45,044 nucleotides of DNA from Lentilactobacillus rapi DSM 19907 = JCM 15042 (GTDB taxonomy: Bacteria > Bacillota > Bacilli > Lactobacillales > Lactobacillaceae). The position numbers and the translations under genes were made by a program. Under the pieces are notes generated by a model that was not told where the DNA came from, ran no database searches, and saw nothing but the letters and a program-made list of their open reading frames with translations. Location: NCBI RefSeq assembly GCF_001436255.1, contig NZ_AZEI01000048.1, positions 1 to 45,044 on the forward strand, read 5' to 3'. Position 1 is the stretch's first letter. Each line of letters starts with the position of its first letter. Positions 12,927 through 20,462 of this stretch are shown here, piece after piece.

Positions 12927-14315
12927 TCAGTGCTTTTCTGCTGGCACGATCAAGGCAACCACTAACACGAGCCCGATAAAAGTCAGTCCAGCCCCAATCA
13001 GCATTGCCTGCCCGAAAACATCAGCAATTTTAGTCAAATGTGCTGTTGCAGCCGCAAAAATTGCCAGCCCCAAGGCCCCACCAAATTGACGGGCCGTATT
13101 ATACACACCAGATGCCGCCCCAGAAACTGCCGGGCGAATCCGTGCTAACCCGGAAGTCGCCAAGGTGGCAAACGCCAGTGCAAACCCAATCGCAAATCCC
13201 AACGGGCCAATCAATAACAGCCAGTAATTGGTTGTGTGAGCTACCATTGCCAGTTCCACCAAAGATAGCAGTACCACAACAAAGCCTAAAATCATCACAA
13301 TGGAATTGTTCCAGTGCTCAACCAGCTTACCTGCTTTAACGGCAACAATGAACAACAGCACCGCCATTGGCAACATCCCTAAGGCAGTTAAAAACGGACT
13401 GAATCCAAATGCCCCTTGCATAAACTGCGGCGTGTAAAACCAAAAACCGATTCCGGCAGCGCTAAATAATAACGAGCTAATATAAGAAGCCATTCGTTCT
13501 CGATCAGCAAAAATCTCCAGCGGCATCGTCGGCAGGGAAACCTTGGCCTGGCTGATAATAAACGCCACCCACAGAAACAATGAAATTAGAATTGTGGGAA
13601 TTGGCCACGGACTGCCATCCAAACCATACGAAATCGAAGTCATCGCTAAAATTGACAGGATGGTTCCCAACCAATCAATTTTCCCAGCTTGTTGACGAGC
13701 CGTCGGTAAGTCCCTACCAGCAACAATCACCATGATGAGTGCAATTGGCCCATTAACATAGAAACCAACCCGCCAGGAGGTGAAGGTCGCAAAGAACCCG
13801 CCAATCACCAGTCCAACCGCCGCACCGGCCCCAATTACCGAGGCGTAGTACCCAATTGCCTGCTGGCGAGCTTTACCTGTGAAAGTATCCGTCAGCAATG
13901 CCAGACAGTTTGGAGCCAAAATTGCCGCACCAATTCCCTGAAACGCTCGAAAGCTAATCATCGTCAGCGCATTCGTGGCAGCACCAACGGCTAAGCTGCC
14001 AACCCCAAAAATAATCAGACTGGTGATAAACAGTCGTTTGCGACCATAGATGTCACCCAGCTTACCACCAACCAGCATGAAGCCGGCATAGGTTAAAGCG
14101 TATGAAACCTGCACCCAGGATAATGCATTTGAATTTAGCTGTAACTGGGCCGCCATTTTAACGGTCCCAGTATAAACAATTGAGGTGTCGAGAACCCCAA
14201 GAAACGCGCCAATCAAGGCAAGGCCAAGAATGATTCTCTGAATTTTCGTTGTCTTCGCTGCTTCGGCAATCCCAGTCGGAGTGGCTTGGACTGCTTTTTC
14301 TTCTTCTCTTTCCAT
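12927..14315 (-). CDS. MFS multidrug exporter of the DHA2 (EmrB/QacA) family
   Basis: A 462-residue transporter with about 14 membrane spans. Family marks are visible: LDTSIVYTG in the first span (DHA2 motif D1), GGKLGDIYGRKRLF after the second (motif A), a QGIGAAILAPNCLALL stretch (motif B region) and GAGAAVGLVIGGFF (motif C of drug:proton antiporters). It ends PAEKH, near the usual length for the family. The Rrf2-type regulator gene lies 60 bp downstream on the same strand. Two TATAC-containing palindromes upstream suggest that this regulator controls it. Likely substrates are toxic organic compounds; the exact ones are unknown. Confidence 0.92.
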   Translation of the reverse strand: MEREEEKAVQATPTGIAEAAKTTKIQRIILGLALIGAFLGVLDTSIVYTGTVKMAAQLQLNSNALSWVQVSYALTYAGFMLVGGKLGDIYGRKRLFITSLIIFGVGSLAVGAATNALTMISFRAFQGIGAAILAPNCLALLTDTFTGKARQQAIGYYASVIGAGAAVGLVIGGFFATFTSWRVGFYVNGPIALIMVIVAGRDLPTARQQAGKIDWLGTILSILAMTSISYGLDGSPWPIPTILISLFLWVAFIISQAKVSLPTMPLEIFADRERMASYISSLLFSAAGIGFWFYTPQFMQGAFGFSPFLTALGMLPMAVLLFIVAVKAGKLVEHWNNSIVMILGFVVVLLSLVELAMVAHTTNYWLLLIGPLGFAIGFALAFATLATSGLARIRPAVSGAASGVYNTARQFGGALGLAIFAAATAHLTKIADVFGQAMLIGAGLTFIGLVLVVALIVPAEKH

Positions 14316-14344
14316 ATTTGTTAAACCTTCTTATATCAATTTCA

Positions 14345-14398
14345 TTGGTATATGGTTCTTATACTAATGTGAAATTAGTATATATTTTATATACTAAT
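14345..14398. promoter_or_regulatory. Two tandem palindromic operators upstream of the MFS gene
   Basis: Site 1 (14345-14367) has TTGGTATA and TATACTAA with seven bases between. Site 2 (14374-14398) has ATTAGTATAT and ATATACTAAT around ATTTT, a perfect inverted repeat. The two sites start about 30 bp apart. The arrangement matches the site upstream of the adjacent Rrf2 regulator gene and suggests repression of the exporter. Confidence 0.65.
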
Positions 14399-14458
14399 AA
14401 ATCAATAGAAAATCGCTGATTCATTGAAAATCCAGCGATCATTCGAATTTCCTTTATC

Positions 14459-14971
14459 CTATCCGTTCATTCCTTGAGTATATCCTCTCACAAAATCAAT
14501 AATTTCTGGAATCAAGATCAAGCCCAACCAAATGGCACCCCAAATAATCGTTGGCTTGGTTAACGCTTTGTTAAATTCGCGCCACTTAACTGATTTGAGC
14601 ACGAAGAAGAAACTACCAAGAACTGGTATAACCAACCAGCTTTCCAGTGTGTTCGTACTGATCCCAACTAGTGGATAACATACATACCCCACTATGGCAA
14701 TCGCAATTCCAAATAATAGTATCTTTGAAACCTTATTTACTCTGTTGGCCTTCTCTAATCTTTCCATTAACTGAGCATCTCCTTTAATTAGGTCGTCAAG
14801 CGAAATTCCAAATAAGTCACTAATTGCCACCACGTTTGAAAAGCTTGGTAAAGTCGTCCCGTTCTCCCATTTAGAAATCGACTGACGGGAGATGTGTAGT
14901 TCATCGGCAAGATCCGCTTGGGATAACCCATGAACTTGCCGTTGCATTTGAAGTTGTTCCGCGATTTTCAA
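14459..14971 (-). CDS. XRE-family regulator fused to a membrane domain
   Basis: A 170-residue protein. Residues 1-65 are a Cro/C1 HTH (LQMQRQVHGLSQADLADELHISRQSISKWENGTTLPSF, then DLFGISLDDLIKGD). Residues 75-165 hold three hydrophobic segments. The product is therefore a membrane-tethered DNA-binding protein, a layout common in lactic acid bacteria and bacilli. It is divergent from a second such gene at 15166 across a 194-bp gap that contains CGCAAAC/GTTTGCG inverted half-sites near 15078-15100. The target genes and signal are unknown. Confidence 0.85.
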   Translation of the reverse strand: MKIAEQLQMQRQVHGLSQADLADELHISRQSISKWENGTTLPSFSNVVAISDLFGISLDDLIKGDAQLMERLEKANRVNKVSKILLFGIAIAIVGYVCYPLVGISTNTLESWLVIPVLGSFFFVLKSVKWREFNKALTKPTIIWGAIWLGLILIPEIIDFVRGYTQGMNG

Positions 14972-15165
14972 AATGATGCCTCCTTTGTGATGATTTCAGT
15001 ATAAACATATTATATGATAGATGAGTAGCACTTAATGGTTGCAGAAGCATTTAGCAAATTAATTTCTGACAAAGCGCAAACTTTCCGATTAGGTTTGCGA
15101 TGGCTACAGTTCTTAGCTTGTTCTCTAGCATGGTCCGCCCTATATTGAAAGCGAGGTGATGGTAA

Positions 15166-15771
15166 ATGGATTTTGGCAGTAAAATTAAATCAGCTAGGCA
15201 AGATAAAGGGCTCACGCAAAAGGACATCGCGGAAAAGCTTCACGTTTCCCGGAAAACAATCTCCAGTTGGGAAACCGGCCGTAGTTATCCGGATATTGGG
15301 ACCTTAGTCGAACTTAGCGACATTTACCAGATATCTCTCGATAAACTACTACGGGAGGATTCAATGATGATCAAACACTATGATAAACAAGATGCAGCAA
15401 CGCGCCACGATCGATTACTGGGAACCGGCAGTTATTATTTGAACATTGCCCTATTATTTGTAACGTTTCTGGCTGAAACGAAATCTTTTCACCCTGAGTT
15501 CAAATATATGCCCTTTGTTCTTTTTATCAATTTAATTGTGTTGGTGAGTTATTTTGATTTTGACAACTTCTTTAGCACTAAATGGCACAAAATTACATTC
15601 ACGGCCGTGGGAGTGCCGTTTCTAATCCTATTGTTTGTCCTATCCGCATTCAGATTTGCGCCATTCACATCTTACTCAGCCGGGGAAGCCGCCGGTTCAA
15701 TCACACTTATTTTGGCGTTAACGGTGAGTTTTCTAATGGCGGTATTTGGCAAACCATATATGACGAATTAG
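15166..15771 (+). CDS. XRE-family regulator fused to a membrane domain
   Basis: A 201-residue protein. It has an N-terminal HTH (IKSARQDKGLTQKDIAEKLHVSRKTISSWETGRSYPDIG, then DIYQISLDKLLRED) and about four membrane spans from residue 85 on. The HTH is closest in wording to the one at 32615-33238 (HVSRKTISSWETGR). The start follows GCGAGGTGATGGTAA. It is followed by an intrinsic terminator at 15800-15836 and forms a single-gene unit divergent from 14459-14971. Confidence 0.85.
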   Translation: MDFGSKIKSARQDKGLTQKDIAEKLHVSRKTISSWETGRSYPDIGTLVELSDIYQISLDKLLREDSMMIKHYDKQDAATRHDRLLGTGSYYLNIALLFVTFLAETKSFHPEFKYMPFVLFINLIVLVSYFDFDNFFSTKWHKITFTAVGVPFLILLFVLSAFRFAPFTSYSAGEAAGSITLILALTVSFLMAVFGKPYMTN

Positions 15772-15799
15772 CAAAACAGATTGTTATCTTCCTAAAAAT

Positions 15800-15836
15800 G
15801 CGTTATAACCAGATATTGTGGTTATAGCGTTTTTTA
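15800..15836 (+). terminator. Intrinsic terminator
   Basis: GCGTTATAACCA pairs with TGGTTATAGCGT, followed by TTTTT. It ends the XRE-membrane gene at 15166-15771 and separates it from the rtpR promoter region. Confidence 0.9.
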
Positions 15837-15959
15837 GTATCTCAGCAGGTAACGCAAAGTGGCATTTTGGGGTGCCTAAATCAAAAAAATAAAAAATTTT
15901 TAGCCCGCCAAAACCGTGTCGGCTCGCCATTATGCTGGCTACAAGCAATTCGCGATCAA

Positions 15960-16007
15960 ACACCATATATTGCTTATTGGGAGTGTAGGAGATACTATAT
16001 ATAGTGT
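15960..16007 (+). promoter_or_regulatory. Two NrdR boxes and the rtpR promoter
   Basis: Box 1 (15960-15975) is ACACCATATATTGCTT and box 2 (15992-16007) is ATACTATATATAGTGT. The second is close to the NrdR consensus ACACTATATATAGTGT. The boxes begin 32 bp apart, three helical turns, as usual for paired NrdR sites. TTGCTT (15970-15975) with TACTAT (15993-15998) at a 17-bp spacing could be the -35 and -10, so both boxes would cover the promoter. A second possible -10 is TATAAT at 16027-16032. From 15841 to 15959 I see no B12 riboswitch and no other recognisable element. Confidence 0.85.
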
Positions 16008-16052
16008 TAATTCAAACGAAACGATTTATAATAGGTACTGGAGGAACGCAAT

Positions 16053-18302
16053 ATGCAAGCTATGAAACTTTCGTCAGTTTCACTATCTGACGAATTTATA
16101 AACAAAATTAAAAATGAAGTTACACCTCACTGGGGAGAGCTTGGTTGGGTTACCTATAAACGGACATACGCACGCTGGATTCCAGAAAAGCAACGAACAG
16201 AAAACTGGGACGAAACCGTTAAGCGGGTCGTTGAAGGTAACATTAACCTTGATCCTCGTTTACATGAAGACAATGTTGATCCTAAGGTGGTCGATGACTT
16301 AACCGAAGAAGCTAAAAAGCTCTATAAGTTAATTTATGGTTTGGGTGCTACCCCATCCGGCCGAAACCTTTGGATCTCTGGCTCAAGTTATCAGGATCGT
16401 AACGGTGACGCCTTGAACAACTGCTGGTTTATCGCCGTTCGCCCACAACCATACGGTGACAGCCACATTGTGCCAGAATACTTGAATGGTCGCCAAAAGG
16501 CCGTTTCCATGCCTTACTCTTTCATGTTTGACCAATTAATGAAGGGCGGCGGTGTCGGTTTTTCTGTCACAAAAGACAACGTTGAACAGATCCCGCAAGT
16601 TGATTTCAAAATCAATTTGACCATCTTAATTGATAAGACTAGCAAATCATATGACGAATCCATCAAAATGGGCGCTACTGACCGGGAAGACTGGTTAAAG
16701 AATCATTCAATCAAAGACGTTCGCTACTATCGTTTATCAGATACCCGTGAAGGCTGGGTCATTTCAAACGCGCATTTGATTGACCAACACTTTAATGAAA
16801 CTAATCCAACTCAACAATTGGATCTTGTCCTCGATATGAGTGACATCCGACCAAAGGGTGCCAAGATTAAGGGCTTCGGTGGAACAGCTTCAGGCCCAAT
16901 GCCACTGATCGAAATGCTATTTGATATTAATAACCTATTAAATGACCACGTTGGCCAAAAGTTGTCATCAGTGGACTGTACTGATATTGGTAACTTAATT
17001 GGTAAGACAGTTGTTGCCGGTAACGTTCGTCGTTCTGCTGAATTAGCATTAGGTTCAGCCGACGATGAAGCCTTCATTACAATGAAGCAAGACAAAGAGA
17101 AGCTCTACCATCACCGTTGGGCATCAAACAACAGTGTTGCCGTTGACTCCTCCTTTACCGATTATGGTCCCGTTGCCGACTCCATTCGTCACAATGGTGA
17201 ACCCGGCATCGTTAACTTGGAGCTTTCCAGAAACTACGGCCGTAAGATTGACGGTCGACAAGAAAATATCGATGGCAGTGTTGAAGGAACCAACCCATGT
17301 GGCGAGATTTCCCTTGCCAATGGTGAACCTTGCAACTTGTTCGAAGTCTTTCCAACGGTTGCTGAACAAGAAGGCTGGGACTTACATGAAGCCTTTTCAC
17401 TTGGAACCCGTTATTCTAAGCGAGTTACCTTCAGTAATTACGACTGGGAAGTTTCCCGTAACGCCATTGAAAAGAACCGTCGTATTGGTATCTCAATGTC
17501 AGGCATCCAGGACTGGATTTTGTCCCGCTTTGGTAACCGAGTGGTTGTTGGTTATGAAGACGCCACTGATCCTGAAACTGGTGCTGCAATCAAGAAGCCA
17601 ATCTATGACAAGCGTGCCGTTAAAGAATTTGATGGTTTATACAAAGCAGTTGTAAAGGCTGATAAAGATTACTCAGAAACTTTGGGCTGCAACCCATCAA
17701 TCAAGCACACCACTGTTAAGCCTTCAGGAACTGTTGCCAAATTGGCTGGTGTTTCAGAAGGGATGCATTTCCACTATGCAGGCTACTTGATTCAACGAAT
17801 TCGATTCCAAGATACTGATCCATTGTTGCCAGCTCTTAAAGCGGTTGGCTATAACGTTGAACCAGATGTTTATACCAAGAACACGATGGTTGTTGAATTC
17901 CCAGTAAGAGCGGCTCACGCTGACAGCAAGGACTTTGCTTCAGCTGGAAACGTCTCAATTGCTGAACAGTTTGCAACTCAAGCATTTTTGCAGACGTACT
18001 GGTCAGATAACGCGGTTAGTTGTACCGTTACTTTCCAACCAAATGAAGGCGACCAAATTGCCCCATTGATGACCCAGTACCGTCACACAACAAAATCGAC
18101 CTCATTGCTTCCATATACGGGTGCCGGCTTCAAGCAAGCACCTAAGGAACCAATCGATCAAAAAGAATATGAAAAGCGTGTTCTCCAGATCTCAGGAGAT
18201 GTCGCAAAAGTCTTCGCCCAACAAAATGACAACCATGATAAGAAGGACATTGAATTGGTTGACCAAACGGATTGTGCGGGAGGCGCATGCCCAATTCGAT
18301 AG
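16053..18302 (+). CDS. rtpR: Adenosylcobalamin-dependent ribonucleoside-triphosphate reductase (class II)
   Basis: A 749-residue monomeric enzyme that reduces ribonucleoside triphosphates to dNTPs with adenosylcobalamin as radical source. It is close in length to the 739-residue Lactobacillus leichmannii enzyme. The five functional cysteines are all present with correct spacing: C124 in NNCWFIAV and C427 in EPCNLFE (the redox pair), C416 in TNPCGEI (the thiyl radical site), and C741 and C746 in the C-terminal DCAGGACPIR that reloads the active site. The start is ATG 16053 after CTGGAGGAACGCAAT. NrdR boxes lie upstream, a structured element starts directly after the stop, and a cobalamin adenosyltransferase gene follows 371 bp later. 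No class I or III reductase gene is in the window. Confidence 0.98.
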   Translation: MQAMKLSSVSLSDEFINKIKNEVTPHWGELGWVTYKRTYARWIPEKQRTENWDETVKRVVEGNINLDPRLHEDNVDPKVVDDLTEEAKKLYKLIYGLGATPSGRNLWISGSSYQDRNGDALNNCWFIAVRPQPYGDSHIVPEYLNGRQKAVSMPYSFMFDQLMKGGGVGFSVTKDNVEQIPQVDFKINLTILIDKTSKSYDESIKMGATDREDWLKNHSIKDVRYYRLSDTREGWVISNAHLIDQHFNETNPTQQLDLVLDMSDIRPKGAKIKGFGGTASGPMPLIEMLFDINNLLNDHVGQKLSSVDCTDIGNLIGKTVVAGNVRRSAELALGSADDEAFITMKQDKEKLYHHRWASNNSVAVDSSFTDYGPVADSIRHNGEPGIVNLELSRNYGRKIDGRQENIDGSVEGTNPCGEISLANGEPCNLFEVFPTVAEQEGWDLHEAFSLGTRYSKRVTFSNYDWEVSRNAIEKNRRIGISMSGIQDWILSRFGNRVVVGYEDATDPETGAAIKKPIYDKRAVKEFDGLYKAVVKADKDYSETLGCNPSIKHTTVKPSGTVAKLAGVSEGMHFHYAGYLIQRIRFQDTDPLLPALKAVGYNVEPDVYTKNTMVVEFPVRAAHADSKDFASAGNVSIAEQFATQAFLQTYWSDNAVSCTVTFQPNEGDQIAPLMTQYRHTTKSTSLLPYTGAGFKQAPKEPIDQKEYEKRVLQISGDVAKVFAQQNDNHDKKDIELVDQTDCAGGACPIR

Positions 18303-18440
18303 TGAGCGAAGATAAGTGCGCGGAGCAAAGCGGTTAATAACCGAAACATAAGTCGCCACCAGCAGAAATCCTGGTTTTGGATTTTTGTTGGTGGTGCTTA
18401 TGTGCAGGTTATTGCTTTGTGGAGCGGTCCTCGGCCACGC
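18303..18440 (+). repeat. Structured dispersed element, copy C
   Basis: This starts on the base after the TAG stop of rtpR. Stems are CAAAGC/GCTTTG, AATAACC/GGTTATT, CATAAG/CTTATG, CCACCAGCAG/TTGTTGGTGG and AAATCC/GGATTT. It is clearly diverged from the copies at 6043 and 8940, yet nearly every stem change is matched on the other arm. The unpaired parts GTGAGCG, AAGTCGCC, TTTTGGA, GGTGCTTA and GGTCCT are kept. It would form the 3' end of the rtpR message. The 150 bp after it hold nothing recognisable until the terminator at 18598. Confidence 0.85.
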
Positions 18441-18597
18441 AAGCCTAGAACCCACCCCAAAGTTCACTACCCAACCGATCGAGCGCTGATCCCCACATCT
18501 CATCTCGATCAACTAATCACACATTTTAATTCAGCTGTTCATTTAACCAGCTCCCCTGCTGACTAAATGATGGCAGCCATTGTTTCAACGAAAAGAG

Positions 18598-18640
18598 AGC
18601 GGCCAAAAGCAAAATACCTTTGTTTTTGGCCGCTTTTATT
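18598..18640 (+). terminator. Intrinsic terminator between rtpR and the adenosyltransferase gene
   Basis: GCGGCCAAAAGCAAA pairs with TTTGTTTTTGGCCGC, followed by TTTTATTTG. It ends about 34 bases before the start codon of the adenosyltransferase gene, so either that gene has a promoter overlapping it or the hairpin acts as an attenuator. Confidence 0.88.
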
Positions 18641-18673
18641 TGTAAAATAGAGTCGAAACTGGAGGAGATAAAA

Positions 18674-19213
18674 ATGGTTAAAATTTATACAAAAGTTGGC
18701 GATCATGGCAAGACCAAGCAAGTTACCGGCAAGATGGTGCCAAAGTATGACCTACAAATTAGTGCCCTAGGTTCACTTGATGAACTGGAATCATGGATTG
18801 GCTACGTGATTTCTGTTCTGTCCCCCAAGACGCAGGAACTAGCGCCCAAATTAAAGCAAATGCAGCGTAATCTGTATGAACTTCAAGCAGACATCACCGT
18901 TAAACGGCATCACAATATTACGGCTGAGACAACCAAAGCGCTTGAAGATGAGATTGACAACATCTCAACTAAATTTCCACGAATCAAGGCCTTCATCCTT
19001 CCTGGTGGTAAGCAGACCGGTGCGGCCCTTCAATACGCCCGTTCACTGGCTCGAAAGGCTGAACGCCAAGTCATTGAACTAAATGACAAGGAACAGAAAA
19101 TTTCCGACGACAGCCTAAGTTATCTCAACCGGCTGTCCGATTACCTATTTATGCTGGCAAGGTATGCCAACTTTTTGGATGGGTATGACGAAGAATTGAG
19201 TAAGTTAAAATAA
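18674..19213 (+). CDS. PduO-type ATP:cob(I)alamin adenosyltransferase
   Basis: A 179-residue enzyme that transfers the adenosyl group of ATP to cob(I)alamin to make adenosylcobalamin, the coenzyme of the RtpR encoded just upstream. The ATP site motif YTKVGDHGKT is at the N-terminus, GSLDELESWIG follows near 35, LPGG.QTGA..QYARSLARKAER near 110-135 contains the conserved arginines, and LNRLSDYLFMLARYAN near 150-165 is the family signature. The start is ATG 18674 after GGAGGAGATAAAA; in-frame upstream codons lack a ribosome binding site. Trimeric PduO enzymes act in the cytosol. The gene stands alone, with a terminator on each side, so coupling to rtpR would be functional, not by one transcript. 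Confidence 0.95.
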   Translation: MVKIYTKVGDHGKTKQVTGKMVPKYDLQISALGSLDELESWIGYVISVLSPKTQELAPKLKQMQRNLYELQADITVKRHHNITAETTKALEDEIDNISTKFPRIKAFILPGGKQTGAALQYARSLARKAERQVIELNDKEQKISDDSLSYLNRLSDYLFMLARYANFLDGYDEELSKLK

Positions 19214-19253
19214 CAGCGTGGCCAAAAGACGCTCTGATTTCAGAATTTAAGTA

Positions 19254-19293
19254 GAGAACGCAATCATTCCGGGTTTGGAGTGGTTGCGTTTTC
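19254..19293 (+). terminator. Intrinsic terminator
   Basis: AGAACGCAATCATTCC pairs with GGAGTGGTTGCGTTTTCT. It lies 41 bases after the adenosyltransferase stop codon. Confidence 0.85.
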
Positions 19294-19478
19294 TGTTTAA
19301 ATAGCAGGAGTCAACTTTTTGACCACGTTTCCACGAGGTAATCTTACTCAACACTGGCACCTGTCAATTTCCACCCAGCAATCGCTAATGATATTAAAGC
19401 TGTGCCAATGCTTATTTACCCACTTGATTCTCAAATGTAGTACGATTCAACTAAACAGCTCTTTAAGGAGGCCATTCT

Positions 19479-20228
19479 ATGACAAAATCAATTATTGGAA
19501 TTCCCGCTGAGGACCGAATCGTCAATGGGCTTCACCGCAATAGTGTCAATCAAGCTGATGTGGCTGCAGTCACCACTGCTGGCGGGGTTGCGCTACCAAT
19601 TCCAACTCGTAACCCGGAATTAATGGCTAACTACATCGCTCTGTGTGACGGTCTAATGTTCCCCGGTGGCCCAGATATCGCTCCCAGATTTTACGGTGAG
19701 GAACCCATCCCGGAACTTGGCGATACCGATTCACTATTGGATGAAAGTGAAATTCAACTGGTCAAGCTTGCCGTTATTCAGGGCATCCCCATTCTCGGAT
19801 TATGTCGCGGCATGCAAATTATCAACGTCGCGCTTGGCGGCACTGTCTACCAAGATTTAAATCAGCAGCGAAATCGCCAGACCTTCCAGCATTACCAAAA
19901 GGCGCCGATGGACCAGGGCACCCACAGCGTTTCTGTGACTCCAGAAACCCGATTGGAATCGATCATCGGTAGTGGCGATCATTTGGTCAACAGCCACCAC
20001 CACGAAGCCGTCAAAGCCCTTGCGTCAGGGCTCAAATTGTCAGCGTTGGCCAAAGATGGCGTCATCGAATGCATGGAAAGTGAAGATAATGACCTCATTC
20101 TAGCCGTTCAGTGGCACCCAGAATTTATGTTCGAAAGCAATGAACAAATGGCTTCCCTGTTCCGCGACTTCCTGCAGCGAGTTGATCATCACCTGAAGGA
20201 AGCCGCCGATCAAAATAGTGGCGATTAA
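19479..20228 (+). CDS. Class I glutamine amidotransferase-like hydrolase of the PuuD / peptidase C26 family
   Basis: A 249-residue cytosolic enzyme. The family hydrolyses gamma-glutamyl amides, as PuuD does for gamma-glutamyl-GABA. The catalytic triad is visible: nucleophile C109 in ILGLCRGMQIINVALGG, and histidine and glutamate in AVQWHPEF near residue 214. FPGGPDI..R.Y near 61-72 and SHHHEAVK near 170 are typical of the family. The start follows AAGGAGGCCATTCT. It is a single-gene unit with no putrescine-pathway genes nearby, so the physiological substrate is uncertain. Confidence 0.9.
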   Translation: MTKSIIGIPAEDRIVNGLHRNSVNQADVAAVTTAGGVALPIPTRNPELMANYIALCDGLMFPGGPDIAPRFYGEEPIPELGDTDSLLDESEIQLVKLAVIQGIPILGLCRGMQIINVALGGTVYQDLNQQRNRQTFQHYQKAPMDQGTHSVSVTPETRLESIIGSGDHLVNSHHHEAVKALASGLKLSALAKDGVIECMESEDNDLILAVQWHPEFMFESNEQMASLFRDFLQRVDHHLKEAADQNSGD

Positions 20229-20350
20229 TCACTAACCAACCATTATCTGCCGTCACAATTTGATAAGATGAACGTCTTAAAAGCGTTTGAGACATTAATC
20301 GGCAAATTGTCTATGAAGGCGCATTTTTACATTAACAAAGCTGCGATAAA

Positions 20351-20448
20351 CGGCTGATCTCGACCATTTAACAAAAGGACCAATTATTCCAATCAGGAAT
20401 AATTGGTTCTTTTCATTAAACTCTGGGATTAAATCGCTTTTCGTCCCA
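20351..20448 (-). repeat. 3'-end element, copy 4
   Basis: This follows the minus-strand dehydrogenase gene that ends at 20463. On the minus strand: TTGGGACGAAAAGCGATTT, AATCCCAGAGTTTAATG, a hairpin (AACCAATTATTCC with GGAATAATTGGTCC) and TTTT, then GTTAAATGGTCGAGATCAGC. It closely matches the copy at 2496-2599, including the sequence CGGCTGAT beyond the hairpin, so the repeat is about 100 bp long. The remainder of the gap from 20229 to 20350 shows nothing recognisable. Confidence 0.6.
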
Positions 20449-20462
20449 ATTTTTTCAATCCA

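Noticed and set aside
15841-16052. Cobalamin riboswitch upstream of rtpR
   Set aside because: The region is too short and lacks the conserved B12-box blocks. GGCATTTTGGGGTGCC is only a small hairpin. NrdR boxes explain the regulation.
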